A stretch of DNA of 64,000 nt. Source: Arthrobacter sp. FW306-2-2C-D06B (GTDB taxonomy: Bacteria; Actinomycetota; Actinomycetes; Actinomycetales; Micrococcaceae). Under the pieces are notes generated by a model. It was not told the origin of the DNA and did not search any database. It saw only the letters and a program-made list of their open reading frames with translations. Location: positions 2,604,001 to 2,668,000 of the forward strand of contig NZ_CP084560.1 of assembly GCF_021789175.1 (NCBI RefSeq), written 5' to 3'. The translations under genes and the position numbers were made by a program. Shown piece after piece: positions 47,978 to 56,457 of this stretch (the first letter of the stretch is position 1; each line of letters opens with the position of its first letter).

Positions 47978-48007
47978 ATTCTAGTCGTTTGCCTCAAGGA
48001 GGGTCAA
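47978..48007 (-). promoter_or_regulatory. rpsA promoter
   Basis: TTGACC (48007-48002) and TAGAAT (47983-47978) with an 18-base spacer on the minus strand. The predicted start near 47971 leaves a leader of about 134 bases before the ATG. The -35 box overlaps the stop codon of the deacetylase gene. Confidence 0.65.
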
Positions 48008-48930
48008 AGCGGCAGCGTGTCACCCAGCCGAGCGAACGTCACGCCACGGTCCAGCAAGCCCGGAAGGGCGCGGGCATATCCCTCTGCGGTGCCACCGGCG
48101 GGCTGGTTGAAATGCGAGATCACAATCTGGCCGGCGCCGTGTCCTGCGGCAATTTTCCCCACTTCGCCCGCGACTGTCGGGGCCGGGAAGGTCGCGCCGC
48201 CGTCGCCGTTCACGGTGAAGCTCACCGGAACCAGTCCGAGGGCATTCGTGATCGCCGCCGCGACGTCGTCATAGTAGGCGGTTCCCGCCCTGAAAAAGCG
48301 GGGAGCTTTGCCGCAGAGCCGCTCCATGACCTCCTGGTTGCCCATGATTTCGTCATACACTTCCCCGGCATTGGCCGTGCCCGGGATACCGTACGCCGAG
48401 CGCCCGTTGACCGAGAGGGGCTGGTGCCGGTAACCGTGGTTGCCGAGTTCGAACAAGGGATCGGCCGCGAGCTCGGCCGCCAGCCCGGGGTTGGCCTTGA
48501 TCCAACGGCCATTGACGAACAAAGTGGCGGGAACGTTCAGCTTGCGCAAGGTCTTGAGCAAAGGTTGATCGCAGGCCGAGCCCTGGGGGCCACCGCAAGC
48601 ATCAAACGTCAAGACCGCATGCGTGGATGCGGTCTTCGCTACCACGCCAGCGACTGCAAGCCCCCATTCGACGGGCTTTCGCCCGGAGAATTCCGCCACA
48701 ACCTGGGATCTCGACGGCGGTGCCGTCTCGGGCACGACCGGAAGCTGGCCCACCTCTTCCGCGACCGGCGTTGAAACCGTTGCGGGGCGTGGCGCCGGGG
48801 CGGCTACCGGTTGTTGGGCACAGGCGGCCAGGCCGGTCATCGCGAGTCCGGCGGCGGCCGCCAGCAAGGACCGCCGGCCCGGCAGCCCTGTTGGGCCGGA
48901 GGAGTGGTCCCCCGGCTGGAATTCCCCCAT
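48004..48930 (-). CDS. Secreted polysaccharide deacetylase family lipoprotein
   Basis: A 308-residue NodB-fold protein. The N-terminus has a twin-arginine-like GRRSLLAAAAG segment, a hydrophobic stretch and a lipobox LAAC near residue 36, so it is probably a lipoprotein on the outer face of the membrane. The catalytic region has AVLTFDACGG (motif 1 near 105) and ELGNHGYRHQPL (motif 2, His near 165). It probably removes acetyl groups from cell wall or capsule sugars. A GAGGA site precedes the ATG. Confidence 0.88.
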   Translation of the reverse strand: MGEFQPGDHSSGPTGLPGRRSLLAAAAGLAMTGLAACAQQPVAAPAPRPATVSTPVAEEVGQLPVVPETAPPSRSQVVAEFSGRKPVEWGLAVAGVVAKTASTHAVLTFDACGGPQGSACDQPLLKTLRKLNVPATLFVNGRWIKANPGLAAELAADPLFELGNHGYRHQPLSVNGRSAYGIPGTANAGEVYDEIMGNQEVMERLCGKAPRFFRAGTAYYDDVAAAITNALGLVPVSFTVNGDGGATFPAPTVAGEVGKIAAGHGAGQIVISHFNQPAGGTAEGYARALPGLLDRGVTFARLGDTLPL

Positions 48931-48975
48931 GGAATCCTCTTCTGTTGTAGATCGTGCGTGCGTGTGGAGATGCGC

Positions 48976-50280
48976 CTAGAAGTGCGTCAGGCAATGGGCT
49001 GGACGTTCGACGGCGAACATGTGCTGGGCAGCCAATGCCGCCCCTGGCGTGTGCTCGCGGATCCGGCCAGCCGAAGCCAAGGTTACAGGATTGACGGCAC
49101 CCAAATAGACAGACCCCAAATCGGTGACATCCATGCTCAGGTCCGGGCTCCCGCCATCAGCCGTATTGACCGTGACGGCGCCGCCGTCGGACGTCAATTC
49201 CCACGTACCGTCGGCGAAACCGAGCGGGTCCCGGACTTCGAGCACCAACCGTCCGTCTGCGCCGTAGCGGCGGGCTGACAAGGCTGCAGGGACGTCCAGG
49301 ACACGCAGCCACAACATGTCGCGATAGTCGGAAGACGTGACGCAGCGTCCGTCCTCGAGTGCCCACGCGAGGGGGTCTTCAACGGGAGCGTCAGGCCAGG
49401 AGACCTGGTCGACGAGATCGATGCTGCCCAGGAATTGCCACAGTTCCAGGTACGCGAAGTCCGTTACGGCGACGAGGTCCACGATTTCTACCGTGTATGG
49501 TTTCGTGTCCCAGCCGGCGAACTTGTAGGACACGTAGCCGTCAATGGTGCCGTCCGGTGCGTAGTGGAGCGCACACTTGATGGCCTTGTCTTCAGTCCCG
49601 TCGCGCTTCATCGCCCCGGACACGTGATGGCGGTAGGAGTCCTGCCTCACGATGGACCCGGGCGTACGGTGGTGGACCCGTTCGAATACCTCGGGCGCGA
49701 GTTCGAGAAGGACCCTCGGATCGGCAATCTCCACCCGGCCAACGGGCTCGTGACGGATCCGGAACTTCGGACCGGTGTCCACCTTGATGCTCCGCTCGAA
49801 GGTTGCGACGCCAAAACCAAAGCGGCCGTAAATGGATGCCTCGGACGCGGTCAGGGCCGCCATGGCGAAGCCATCGTCCTTGGCATCGGCCAGATCGGCG
49901 GTCATCATCCCCCGCAGGATGCCATGGCGCCGGTGCGTTCCGCGGACAGTAACAGCCGTGATCTGGCGCGTCCGCAGTTCCCGGCCGAAGCCAACATTCA
50001 GCTTGTTTTCCAGCGTTCCAAAGGTAGCCACCGGAAATCCCGGGTTGAGCGCGTGCAACGGTGGTTCGTCATTAACGTAAACGCCCGTCAGCTCCCGGTC
50101 GTCCGCTTGGTACATCGCAAGAATCTGGTCGATGAGCTCATCGCTTCGTTGCTCGTCATGGAATCCGAAGCCAACGGCCCGGAGCCAATCACGTGCTTGT
50201 CCGTAGTCCGGGTTCTCCTTGTCGACGGAACGAAAGCGCTTGACGTTGTATTTTTCGTTTGTTTCCTTGGGATCAGCCAC
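48976..50280 (-). CDS. Eis-like GNAT family N-acetyltransferase
   Basis: A 434-residue protein with the Eis layout: an N-terminal GNAT domain with acetyl-CoA motif VRGTHRRHGILRGMM near residue 115, a second GNAT-like domain, and an SCP2-like C-terminal domain near 330-434. Eis of M. tuberculosis acetylates aminoglycosides and a host protein; relatives in soil bacteria have unknown substrates. The GTG start is six bases after TAGGCT, so it looks leaderless. Confidence 0.88.
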   Translation of the reverse strand: MADPKETNEKYNVKRFRSVDKENPDYGQARDWLRAVGFGFHDEQRSDELIDQILAMYQADDRELTGVYVNDEPPLHALNPGFPVATFGTLENKLNVGFGRELRTRQITAVTVRGTHRRHGILRGMMTADLADAKDDGFAMAALTASEASIYGRFGFGVATFERSIKVDTGPKFRIRHEPVGRVEIADPRVLLELAPEVFERVHHRTPGSIVRQDSYRHHVSGAMKRDGTEDKAIKCALHYAPDGTIDGYVSYKFAGWDTKPYTVEIVDLVAVTDFAYLELWQFLGSIDLVDQVSWPDAPVEDPLAWALEDGRCVTSSDYRDMLWLRVLDVPAALSARRYGADGRLVLEVRDPLGFADGTWELTSDGGAVTVNTADGGSPDLSMDVTDLGSVYLGAVNPVTLASAGRIREHTPGAALAAQHMFAVERPAHCLTHF

Positions 50281-50286
50281 GTCCCG

Positions 50287-50292
50287 AGCCTA
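50287..50292 (-). promoter_or_regulatory. -10 box of leaderless eis-like gene
   Basis: TAGGCT on the minus strand, six bases (CGGGAC) before the GTG at 50280. Confidence 0.55.
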
Positions 50293-50304
50293 GCCAGACA
50301 GCAT

Positions 50305-50335
50305 GGGGCACGCCACCATATAGGCGGCGTGCCCC
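50305..50335 (-). terminator. Terminator of polA
   Basis: Perfect 10-base arms GGGGCACGCC and GGCGTGCCCC (50305-50314, 50326-50335) in the 81-base gap between polA and the eis-like gene. Confidence 0.65.
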
Positions 50336-50361
50336 TTGCCTGCGTCTACACAGCGCGTTTC

Positions 50362-53166
50362 CTAGTGCCCGGCGTCGTACCAGCTGGAGCCGACTCCGAG
50401 CTGCACGTCCAGCGGCACCGAGAGCTCGGCTGCGGTCCCCATTTGTTCGGTCACGAGCTTTTCGACGGCTTCCCGTTCACCATGGGCAACCTCGAGCACG
50501 AGTTCGTCATGGACCTGCAGCAGCATCCTGGACTTCAGCCCCTGGCTGGTCAGCTCGGCCGAAACGCCGAGCATCGCCCGCTTCATGAGGTCCGCCGCCG
50601 AACCCTGGATCGGCGAGTTCAGTGCAATGCGCTCGGCGATCTCGCGGTGCTGGCGGTCGGTGCTGGTCAGGTCCGGAAGATAGCGGCGGCGGCCTTCGAT
50701 CGTGGAAGTGTAGCCATCGATCCGGGCCTGCTCCACGACACCACGCAGATAGTCGCGCACGGCGCCGAAGCGGTCGAAGTAGTCCTTCATGAGGGTCCTG
50801 GCTTCGTCGACCGAGATTTCCAGTTGCTTGGACAGACCGAACGAAGTCAGGCCGTAGGCCAATCCATAGGACATGGCCTTGACCTTGGAGCGCATGGCAC
50901 TCGTGACCTCTTCCGGTGCCACGTTGAAGATGTGCGAGCCGACATAGCGGTGCAGGTCCTCGCCCTCCTTGTACGCCTGGATGAGCCCTTCGTCGCCGGA
51001 CAGATGCGCCATGATACGCATTTCGATCTGCGAGTAGTCGGCCGACAGCAGGCATTCGTAGCCCTCACTGACCACGAAGATCCCGCGGACGCGACGACCT
51101 TCCTCGCTGCGCACCGGGATGTTCTGCAGATTGGGATTGTTCGAGGAAATACGCCCCGTCGCCGCGACGTTCTGCGCGTACGTGGTGTGGATCCGGCCAT
51201 CCTCGGCCACGGATTTCTTGAGCGTCTCCAGCATCTGGGCAAGCTTGGAGGATTCCCGGTGGGCCATGAGCTGCACCAGGAACTCGTGGCCGGTCTTCTC
51301 CAGGAGGGCCTTCAGCGAGGCGGCGTCCGTTGTGTAGCCGGACTTGATCTTCTTGGTTTTGGGCAGGCCAAGCTCTTCGAAGAGGACCGTTTGCAGCTGC
51401 TTGGGCGATCCGAGATTGACCTCGTGGCCAATGGCGGCAAATGCCTGCTCCTGGGCGTTGTCGATCACCTTGGCGAGGTCCGCGAGCTGTTCGTTCAGGC
51501 GCTCCATGGAGATGGCAATGCCCGAAAGTTCCATCTGGGCCAGGACCCGTGCGACCGGCAGCTCCAAGGTGGCCAGGAGCGCCTCGGCCTTGCGCTCTGC
51601 GAGCTCGCTTTCGAAGTGCTTGCTCAGTGCGTGGACGACGGCGGCCTGCTGGACGAGCGCACCGGCCGCGGCACCGTCTGGCCCATCGCCGAGTTCGAGT
51701 TCCAGCTGGCCGGTTGGCGCCACCGCAGCCGTGACAGTGATCCGCAAGTGGTGCTGGGCAAGCTCGGCGAGCTCGTAGCTGCGGCGGTCCGGCTGGATCA
51801 GGTAGCCCGAAATGGCAGTGTCGTCCACTACGCCTTCCAGGCCAAGACCACGGTGGTGCAAGGCCTTCAAAGCATCCTTGAACTCGTGCATGACTTTGGC
51901 TTCTTCGGGGTCTTGAAGCCACTTGGCCAAGACGGCATCGGCCGCCGCGTCCAAGGACGACAGCTCGATGTAGGCAGCCCCGTCGGCGCGCACGATCGCG
52001 AGGGCATCGGCGTCGTCGCCAATCCGACCCGGGACCAACTGCACGGCGACGGCGGAACGGCTCCCCGCACCGGCGGCGAAGAACTCCGCCAGGGCGGCGG
52101 CGTTGTCCAGGATCTTGTAGTCGGGCGCGTCGATGGTTTCGGGAGCCGCGCCGGCGGTGTCGTCGCCGTAGAGTGCGAACAGCCGGGTGCGGAGCGTCCT
52201 GAATTCGAGGGTGTCGAACAGAGTCTCGACCTCCTGGCGGTTGGGGCGCGGTTCCTCGAGGTCGGCGAGTGTCACGGGGAGTTGGAGGTCGTGAAGGAGT
52301 CGGTTGAGGCGCCGGTTGCGCTTCACGGCGTCGATGTTTTCCCGGAGGGCTCCGCCTACCTTGCCGCCGATGGAATCCAGGTTCTCCAGGATCCCTTCCA
52401 GGCCACCGTAGAGGTTGATCCACTTGGCTGCGGTCTTGGGGCCGACGCCGGGAACGCCGGCGAGGTTGTCGGCGGACTCACCCACCAGAGCGGCGAGATC
52501 GGAGTAGCGGGACGGCGGAACGAAGTACTTCTCTTCAATGGCCGCCGCGTCCATGCGCGGAATGTTTGAAACGCCCTGTTTCGGGTAGAGAACGAACACG
52601 TTGTCCGTGATGAGCTGGAAAGCGTCACGGTCCCCCGATACCAGGAGGACTTCGAAGCCCGCGGCATCGCCCTGCGCCGCGAGGGTGGCGAGGATGTCGT
52701 CAGCCTCGTAGCCGGGCATCTTGATGGTCTTGATCCCCCACGCTTCCATGACTTGATCGATGAGATCGATCTGCCCGCGGAATTCCGACGGCGTCTCGTT
52801 GCGGCCAGCCTTGTATTCGCTGTAGTCCGCCTTGCGGAAGGTCGTGTCGTCCGAGACATCGAAGGCCACCGCGACGTGGGTGGGCTTCTGGTCCTTGATG
52901 AGGTTGATCAACATCGAGGTGAAGCCATGCACGGCATTGGTGTGCTGGCCCGAGGATGTGGCGAAGTTCTCTGCCGGCAGAGCATAGAATGCCCGGAACG
53001 CCATGGAGTGACCATCAAGGACCAAGAGCCGCGGTCGGCCACCTGCCGCCGTGCCCGCAATGGTAGTCGAAGGGTCTGGTGCCGTTGCGGTGGCAGTTGA
53101 AACTGCGCTTGCCGTTGGCGTTGGCGTTGACGTTGGAACTGAGTCCGGTTTGGTTGTTTCGCTCAC
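50362..53166 (-). CDS. polA: DNA polymerase I
   Basis: A polymerase of about 934 residues. The N-terminal 5'-3' exonuclease (near residues 25-310, LLVLDGHSMAFRAFYALP at its start) and the C-terminal polymerase are intact: motif A SADYSQIEMRI, motif B MSYGLAYGLTSFGLS, motif C LLQVHDELVLEV. The middle 3'-5' exonuclease domain lacks the Asp-Glu metal motif (the expected strand reads AVAVQLVPGR), so it should not proofread. GTG at 53166 is preferred because TAGGCT lies seven bases before it; an ATG at 53187 is the alternative. Confidence 0.96.
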   Translation of the reverse strand: MSETTKPDSVPTSTPTPTASAVSTATATAPDPSTTIAGTAAGGRPRLLVLDGHSMAFRAFYALPAENFATSSGQHTNAVHGFTSMLINLIKDQKPTHVAVAFDVSDDTTFRKADYSEYKAGRNETPSEFRGQIDLIDQVMEAWGIKTIKMPGYEADDILATLAAQGDAAGFEVLLVSGDRDAFQLITDNVFVLYPKQGVSNIPRMDAAAIEEKYFVPPSRYSDLAALVGESADNLAGVPGVGPKTAAKWINLYGGLEGILENLDSIGGKVGGALRENIDAVKRNRRLNRLLHDLQLPVTLADLEEPRPNRQEVETLFDTLEFRTLRTRLFALYGDDTAGAAPETIDAPDYKILDNAAALAEFFAAGAGSRSAVAVQLVPGRIGDDADALAIVRADGAAYIELSSLDAAADAVLAKWLQDPEEAKVMHEFKDALKALHHRGLGLEGVVDDTAISGYLIQPDRRSYELAELAQHHLRITVTAAVAPTGQLELELGDGPDGAAAGALVQQAAVVHALSKHFESELAERKAEALLATLELPVARVLAQMELSGIAISMERLNEQLADLAKVIDNAQEQAFAAIGHEVNLGSPKQLQTVLFEELGLPKTKKIKSGYTTDAASLKALLEKTGHEFLVQLMAHRESSKLAQMLETLKKSVAEDGRIHTTYAQNVAATGRISSNNPNLQNIPVRSEEGRRVRGIFVVSEGYECLLSADYSQIEMRIMAHLSGDEGLIQAYKEGEDLHRYVGSHIFNVAPEEVTSAMRSKVKAMSYGLAYGLTSFGLSKQLEISVDEARTLMKDYFDRFGAVRDYLRGVVEQARIDGYTSTIEGRRRYLPDLTSTDRQHREIAERIALNSPIQGSAADLMKRAMLGVSAELTSQGLKSRMLLQVHDELVLEVAHGEREAVEKLVTEQMGTAAELSVPLDVQLGVGSSWYDAGH

Positions 53167-53173
53167 AGGTGCC

Positions 53174-53183
53174 AGCCTAGTTG
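53174..53183. promoter_or_regulatory. Overlapping divergent -10 boxes, polA and thioesterase
   Basis: TAGGCT on the minus strand (53179-53174) and TAGTTG on the plus strand (53178-53183) share TA at 53178-53179. polA GTG is seven bases on, the thioesterase ATG (53189) five bases on. TAGTTG lacks the final T of the -10 consensus. Confidence 0.45.
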
Positions 53184-53188
53184 CCATG

Positions 53189-53653
53189 ATGGACAATTTC
53201 ACGCCGGGCCCGTTCGCTGAAGAACTCAATGCGGCCGGTGTTCCGCAGGAGTTGCACGGTTGGCTTTCCCGCTATGGCGTGGGCTCGCTCGTAGCCAAGA
53301 TGGGCATCAAGTTCCTTGAACTGGGCCCGGAACGGACCGTCGCCACCATGCCGGTGGAGGGCAATACCCAGGTTGCCGGCATCCTCCACGGCGGAGCCCA
53401 TGTAGTCCTCGCCGAAACCTTGGGCTCCTTCGCGGCGGCCCTGCATGCCGGAGCCGGACGCCACGTGGTGGGAATCGAGGTGGGCGCAACCCACCATCGC
53501 TCCATAGCAAGCGGCCTGGTCACCGGCACATGCACAGCCATCCACTTGGGCGGCACGCTCGCCACCCACGAAATCGTCATGACCGACGAACACGGCCGAC
53601 GGTTGTCAACTGCCCGGATTACCAACATGATCCGGGAGAACAGGGCCCGCTGA
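53189..53653 (+). CDS. PaaI-type hotdog-fold thioesterase
   Basis: A 154-residue hotdog-fold protein with the motif GNTQVAGILHGGAHVVLAE (near residues 58-76; the HGGA segment forms the active site helix) and the GIEVGATHHRSIASG strand. Members cleave acyl-CoA or aryl-CoA thioesters; the substrate is not given by the context. Its last 48 bases overlap the next gene, which runs the other way. An ATG at 53186 is also possible. Confidence 0.9.
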   Translation: MDNFTPGPFAEELNAAGVPQELHGWLSRYGVGSLVAKMGIKFLELGPERTVATMPVEGNTQVAGILHGGAHVVLAETLGSFAAALHAGAGRHVVGIEVGATHHRSIASGLVTGTCTAIHLGGTLATHEIVMTDEHGRRLSTARITNMIRENRAR

Positions 53654-54202
53654 CCCGGCACGCGCGGGAAATCTGTAGCGCAGCTCGACCGCCGCGCCAC
53701 CAAGGGTGCGGGTCGAGCTCAACTCGAGCGGCGCCGTCGGGCTCTCGACAGGCAGCAAGCGCTTACCGGAACCCAAGGCGACGGGGATCAGGGTGACAAT
53801 CATCTCGTCGAGCAGTCCGGCCTTGGCGAACTGGGCCACCAGGTTTCCACCGCCCACCAGCCACACGTTCTTGTCACCGGCGTCGGCAACCAGGTCCGGG
53901 GCGAATTCCTCAACCTCGCCACGCACGAAGGTGACATCCGCACCGGGCGGCGCGGCGTATTCGCGGTGGGTGAAGATCCAGCATGGAACACCCGGATAGG
54001 GCCATTTGCCCGGTTCGTGTTCCATGAGCCAGCGATAGGTCTGGCCGCCCATGACGATGCAGCCGATCCCCGCCATGAAGTCTTCGTAGCTTTCGGTGAC
54101 GCCCTCGGCCTCTTCAAACTGGAGCAGCCAACCGAGATCGTCTTCTTTCGTGGCGATGAACCCGTCAAGCGAGGATGCCACGTAGTACTGGAAATCCGCC
54201 AT
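53606..54202 (-). CDS. Dihydrofolate reductase family protein (RibD C-terminal-like)
   Basis: A 198-residue protein with the RibD_C/DHFR-like fold: YVASSLDGFIATKEDDLGWL at the start, IVMGGQTYRWL near residue 50, and NVWLVGGGNLVAQFAKAGLLDEM near 113-135 for NADPH binding. Such proteins are reductases of unknown substrate, not the main folate enzyme. The ATG is six bases after TAGGGT, suggesting a leaderless transcript. Its end overlaps the thioesterase gene by 48 bases. Confidence 0.88.
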   Translation of the reverse strand: MADFQYYVASSLDGFIATKEDDLGWLLQFEEAEGVTESYEDFMAGIGCIVMGGQTYRWLMEHEPGKWPYPGVPCWIFTHREYAAPPGADVTFVRGEVEEFAPDLVADAGDKNVWLVGGGNLVAQFAKAGLLDEMIVTLIPVALGSGKRLLPVESPTAPLELSSTRTLGGAAVELRYRFPARAGSAGPVLPDHVGNPGS

Positions 54203-54208
54203 GGCCCC

Positions 54209-54214
54209 ACCCTA
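54209..54214 (-). promoter_or_regulatory. -10 box of leaderless reductase gene
   Basis: TAGGGT on the minus strand, six bases (GGGGCC) before the ATG at 54202. Confidence 0.45.
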
Positions 54215-54238
54215 CCCATGAGGCAGCGCCGTTCACAG

Positions 54239-54460
54239 CTACTTCGAGAAGTAAGGGACGATCAGGTAGATCCCGAAAAGCACGGCGATTCCGCAGGCCG
54301 CGAAACACAGGTAGGCAAGGGACCGGACCATGACCGGTGACTTCTGCCGTGCGTCGCCCGCGATGGCAGTGAGACGGACACCGAGCGAATACAGCACTAC
54401 CAGGACCAACGCCGCCACAAGGGTCGCGCCGGCTACCCGCACCAGATCCAACCACTTCAT
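54239..54460 (-). CDS. Small membrane protein coupled to the phosphate transporter
   Basis: A 73-residue protein that I do not recognise. Two hydrophobic segments (about residues 8-32 and 46-68) flank a short polar loop with GDARQKSP. Its ATG overlaps the stop of the phosphate transporter gene (ATGA), so the two are made together and it may be an accessory subunit. Confidence 0.75.
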   Translation of the reverse strand: MKWLDLVRVAGATLVAALVLVVLYSLGVRLTAIAGDARQKSPVMVRSLAYLCFAACGIAVLFGIYLIVPYFSK

Positions 54461-55671
54461 GCCAGGGTGTCCTTACTCGTGCTGTTGCTCAGACTTTTTT
54501 CTCTCGAGTTCTTCTTGCGGAAGCGTACCGCCGTGCCGGCTTCCTCGACCTCGACGGCGTTGTGGTGGCCCACGTGCGACTTCCTCGAGTAGATGAACAT
54601 GTAGACGACGACGGCGGTGCCCACGACGGCGGCGATAACCACTCCGACGGTGCCGGTGCCGATGAGGAAGGCGGTCAGGGCGCCCACGATGGCAGCGGCA
54701 GGTAAGGTGAAGAGCCAGCCGGTGGCGATGCGGCCCACAGTCCCCCAGCGCACCGTGGTGCCCTTGCGTCCGAGCCCCGAGCCGATGACCGAACCCGAGG
54801 CCACTTGCGTAGTGGAGAGCGCGAAACCGAGGTGGGAGGAAGCGAGGATGGCCGAAGCGGTGCTGGCTTCCGCTGAGAAGCCCTGCGCCGGCTTGACGTC
54901 GGTCAGCCCGGAGCCCATGGTCCGGATGATGCGCCAGCCGCCGGCGTAGGTCCCGATGGCAATGGCGAGTGCACAGGCCCCGATGACCCAGAACTGCGGG
55001 CCGCTGCCGGCAGGCTGGGTTCCGGCGGCGATCAAGACGAGGGTAATGATGCCCATGGTCTTTTGCGCGTCGTTCGTACCGTGGGCCAACGCGACCAGGC
55101 TGGAGGTGAAGATCTGGCCGGTACGGAATCCGCCGCGCTTCTGGGTCAGCTTGTCGCCGGTTTCGGGGTCATGCCGTGACGTCAGGGCGTAGGCCAGCTT
55201 GGTGCATAGATAGGCCACGGCACCGGCAAGCAGGGGCGAGAAGATGGCCGGAAGGATGACCTTCTGGAGCACGGTATCGAAGTTGACGGAGTGGAATCCG
55301 ATGCCGACGATGGCCGCACCGATGAGGCCCCCGAAAAGCGCGTGCGAAGAACTGGAGGGCAGCCCCTTGAGCCACGTGAACATGTTCCACAGAACGGCCC
55401 CCATCAGCCCGGCGAAGATGATCTCCGGCGTGATGTGGATACCGTCTGTGCCCTCGCGGATAAGGCCTCCCGAAATGGTCTTTGCCACTTCGGTCGACAG
55501 GAACGCACCTACGAGGTTGAGCACCGCGGCCAAGGCAACAGCCGTCTTGGGCTTGATGGCACCCGTGGCGATCGGAGTCGCCATGGCGTTGGCAGTGTCG
55601 TGGAACCCGTTGGTGAAGTCAAAAAATAAGGCCAGCGCTATGACAAGCGCGACCATGAAGGTGATTCCCAC
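54457..55671 (-). CDS. pit: Inorganic phosphate transporter, PiT family
   Basis: A 404-residue membrane protein with about ten segments and the two PiT signature repeats: FDFTNGFHDTANAMATPIATGA near residue 17 and LVALAHGTNDAQKTMGIITL near 190. It carries phosphate (often as metal-phosphate) into the cell driven by the proton gradient. The start is GTG at 55671, with no clear ribosome binding site; in-frame stops lie a little further upstream. Confidence 0.94.
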   Translation of the reverse strand: MGITFMVALVIALALFFDFTNGFHDTANAMATPIATGAIKPKTAVALAAVLNLVGAFLSTEVAKTISGGLIREGTDGIHITPEIIFAGLMGAVLWNMFTWLKGLPSSSSHALFGGLIGAAIVGIGFHSVNFDTVLQKVILPAIFSPLLAGAVAYLCTKLAYALTSRHDPETGDKLTQKRGGFRTGQIFTSSLVALAHGTNDAQKTMGIITLVLIAAGTQPAGSGPQFWVIGACALAIAIGTYAGGWRIIRTMGSGLTDVKPAQGFSAEASTASAILASSHLGFALSTTQVASGSVIGSGLGRKGTTVRWGTVGRIATGWLFTLPAAAIVGALTAFLIGTGTVGVVIAAVVGTAVVVYMFIYSRKSHVGHHNAVEVEEAGTAVRFRKKNSREKSLSNSTSKDTLA

Positions 55672-55838
55672 CTGGTGCCCAATCTGCAGAGTCGACGATG
55701 CGCAGTTTCACTTCCCCGGTCCTGCCTGAAACTAACAGTTCAGCGAGCGTTCATCTGACTGTACTGGCGGAATTAACCATGGCGGGCGTGAAACCCTAAG
55801 AATCCTACGTGCCATTCCCGGCATGGCCAAACATCGAA

Positions 55839-56336
55839 TCATCCAAGGAATTGCCGAACGGCCGCGATATCGCTCCGTGACAGGCCGCGCCGCGGGTCCG
55901 GTGAGATCCAAAGCACACGGCTGCCGAGGAACTCGGCCCAGGACCGGGCCGTGGCCTCATGGTTCAGCTGATCATCCATCCACACGATGCGTTCGGCTCC
56001 GGAGTCGTGGACGTCCTTTTGCAAAACGTCCAGCTTCCACCACTCGGCGGTCTGGTCCCAATCGTCGCTGGTCAGGACGGGCCAATGCTCGCCATGGAGG
56101 CCGATGGCCGGGCACAGGAATTCGGGCGCGAGCCGCTGCCACGTCGTCAGCCAAACAAACCTCGCGGCGGGATGCGCGGCCAGCTGGTTGAGCTCGTCAA
56201 CCAGTTCGGAGGCGTAGACGACGTCCAGGATTCCGGCGTCGGCGATTTTCCATTCAGTACCCCAATCGGTGAAGCCCATGGGACCGAAGGGGTTCACCAC
56301 GCCGTCGACGTCCAGATACAGCGACACGGTGGTCAT
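55839..56336 (-). CDS. HAD-domain protein of unknown substrate
   Basis: About 165 residues. The HAD motif I is YLDVDGVVNPFGP near residues 7-19, threonine motif II is in FVWLTTWQ near 62, and a late acidic motif is in ERIVWMDDQLNHEA near 120. It belongs to the group of HAD domains first noted in Swiss-army-knife RNA repair proteins, but here it stands alone. The ATG at 56336 has GGGAGGGGG before it; the frame extends to 56363 but lacks a better start. Confidence 0.82.
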   Translation of the reverse strand: MTTVSLYLDVDGVVNPFGPMGFTDWGTEWKIADAGILDVVYASELVDELNQLAAHPAARFVWLTTWQRLAPEFLCPAIGLHGEHWPVLTSDDWDQTAEWWKLDVLQKDVHDSGAERIVWMDDQLNHEATARSWAEFLGSRVLWISPDPRRGLSRSDIAAVRQFLG

Positions 56337-56423
56337 GCAGCCCCCTCCCGGACGTGCCAACAAGGCCAGCGTAAGGCACGCGCTGGTGTCAGTGCAGTCC
56401 GGACCTTCCAGAAATTCATTTTC

Positions 56424-56449
56424 TTGACGTTCGTCACAAGAGTGATAAT
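56424..56449 (+). promoter_or_regulatory. Candidate kyn operon promoter and operator
   Basis: An extended -10 TGATAAT (56443-56449) lies eight bases before the kynA ATG, so the message is leaderless or nearly so. Just upstream is TTGACGTTCGTCA (56424-56436), which contains the inverted repeat TGACG-TT-CGTCA. As a -35 it is only 14 bases from the -10, so it is more likely an operator, perhaps for the PaaX-type protein encoded in the operon. Confidence 0.45.
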
Positions 56450-56457
56450 CTCAATGC

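Noticed and set aside
49435..52569. 1044-codon plus-strand frame across eis-like and polA
   Set aside because: It spans two real genes and the terminator between them on the other strand, so it cannot be a single natural gene.
55672..55838. PhoP-type phosphate box upstream of the phosphate transporter
   Set aside because: Short GTTCA-like strings occur, but no convincing direct repeat of correct spacing is seen.
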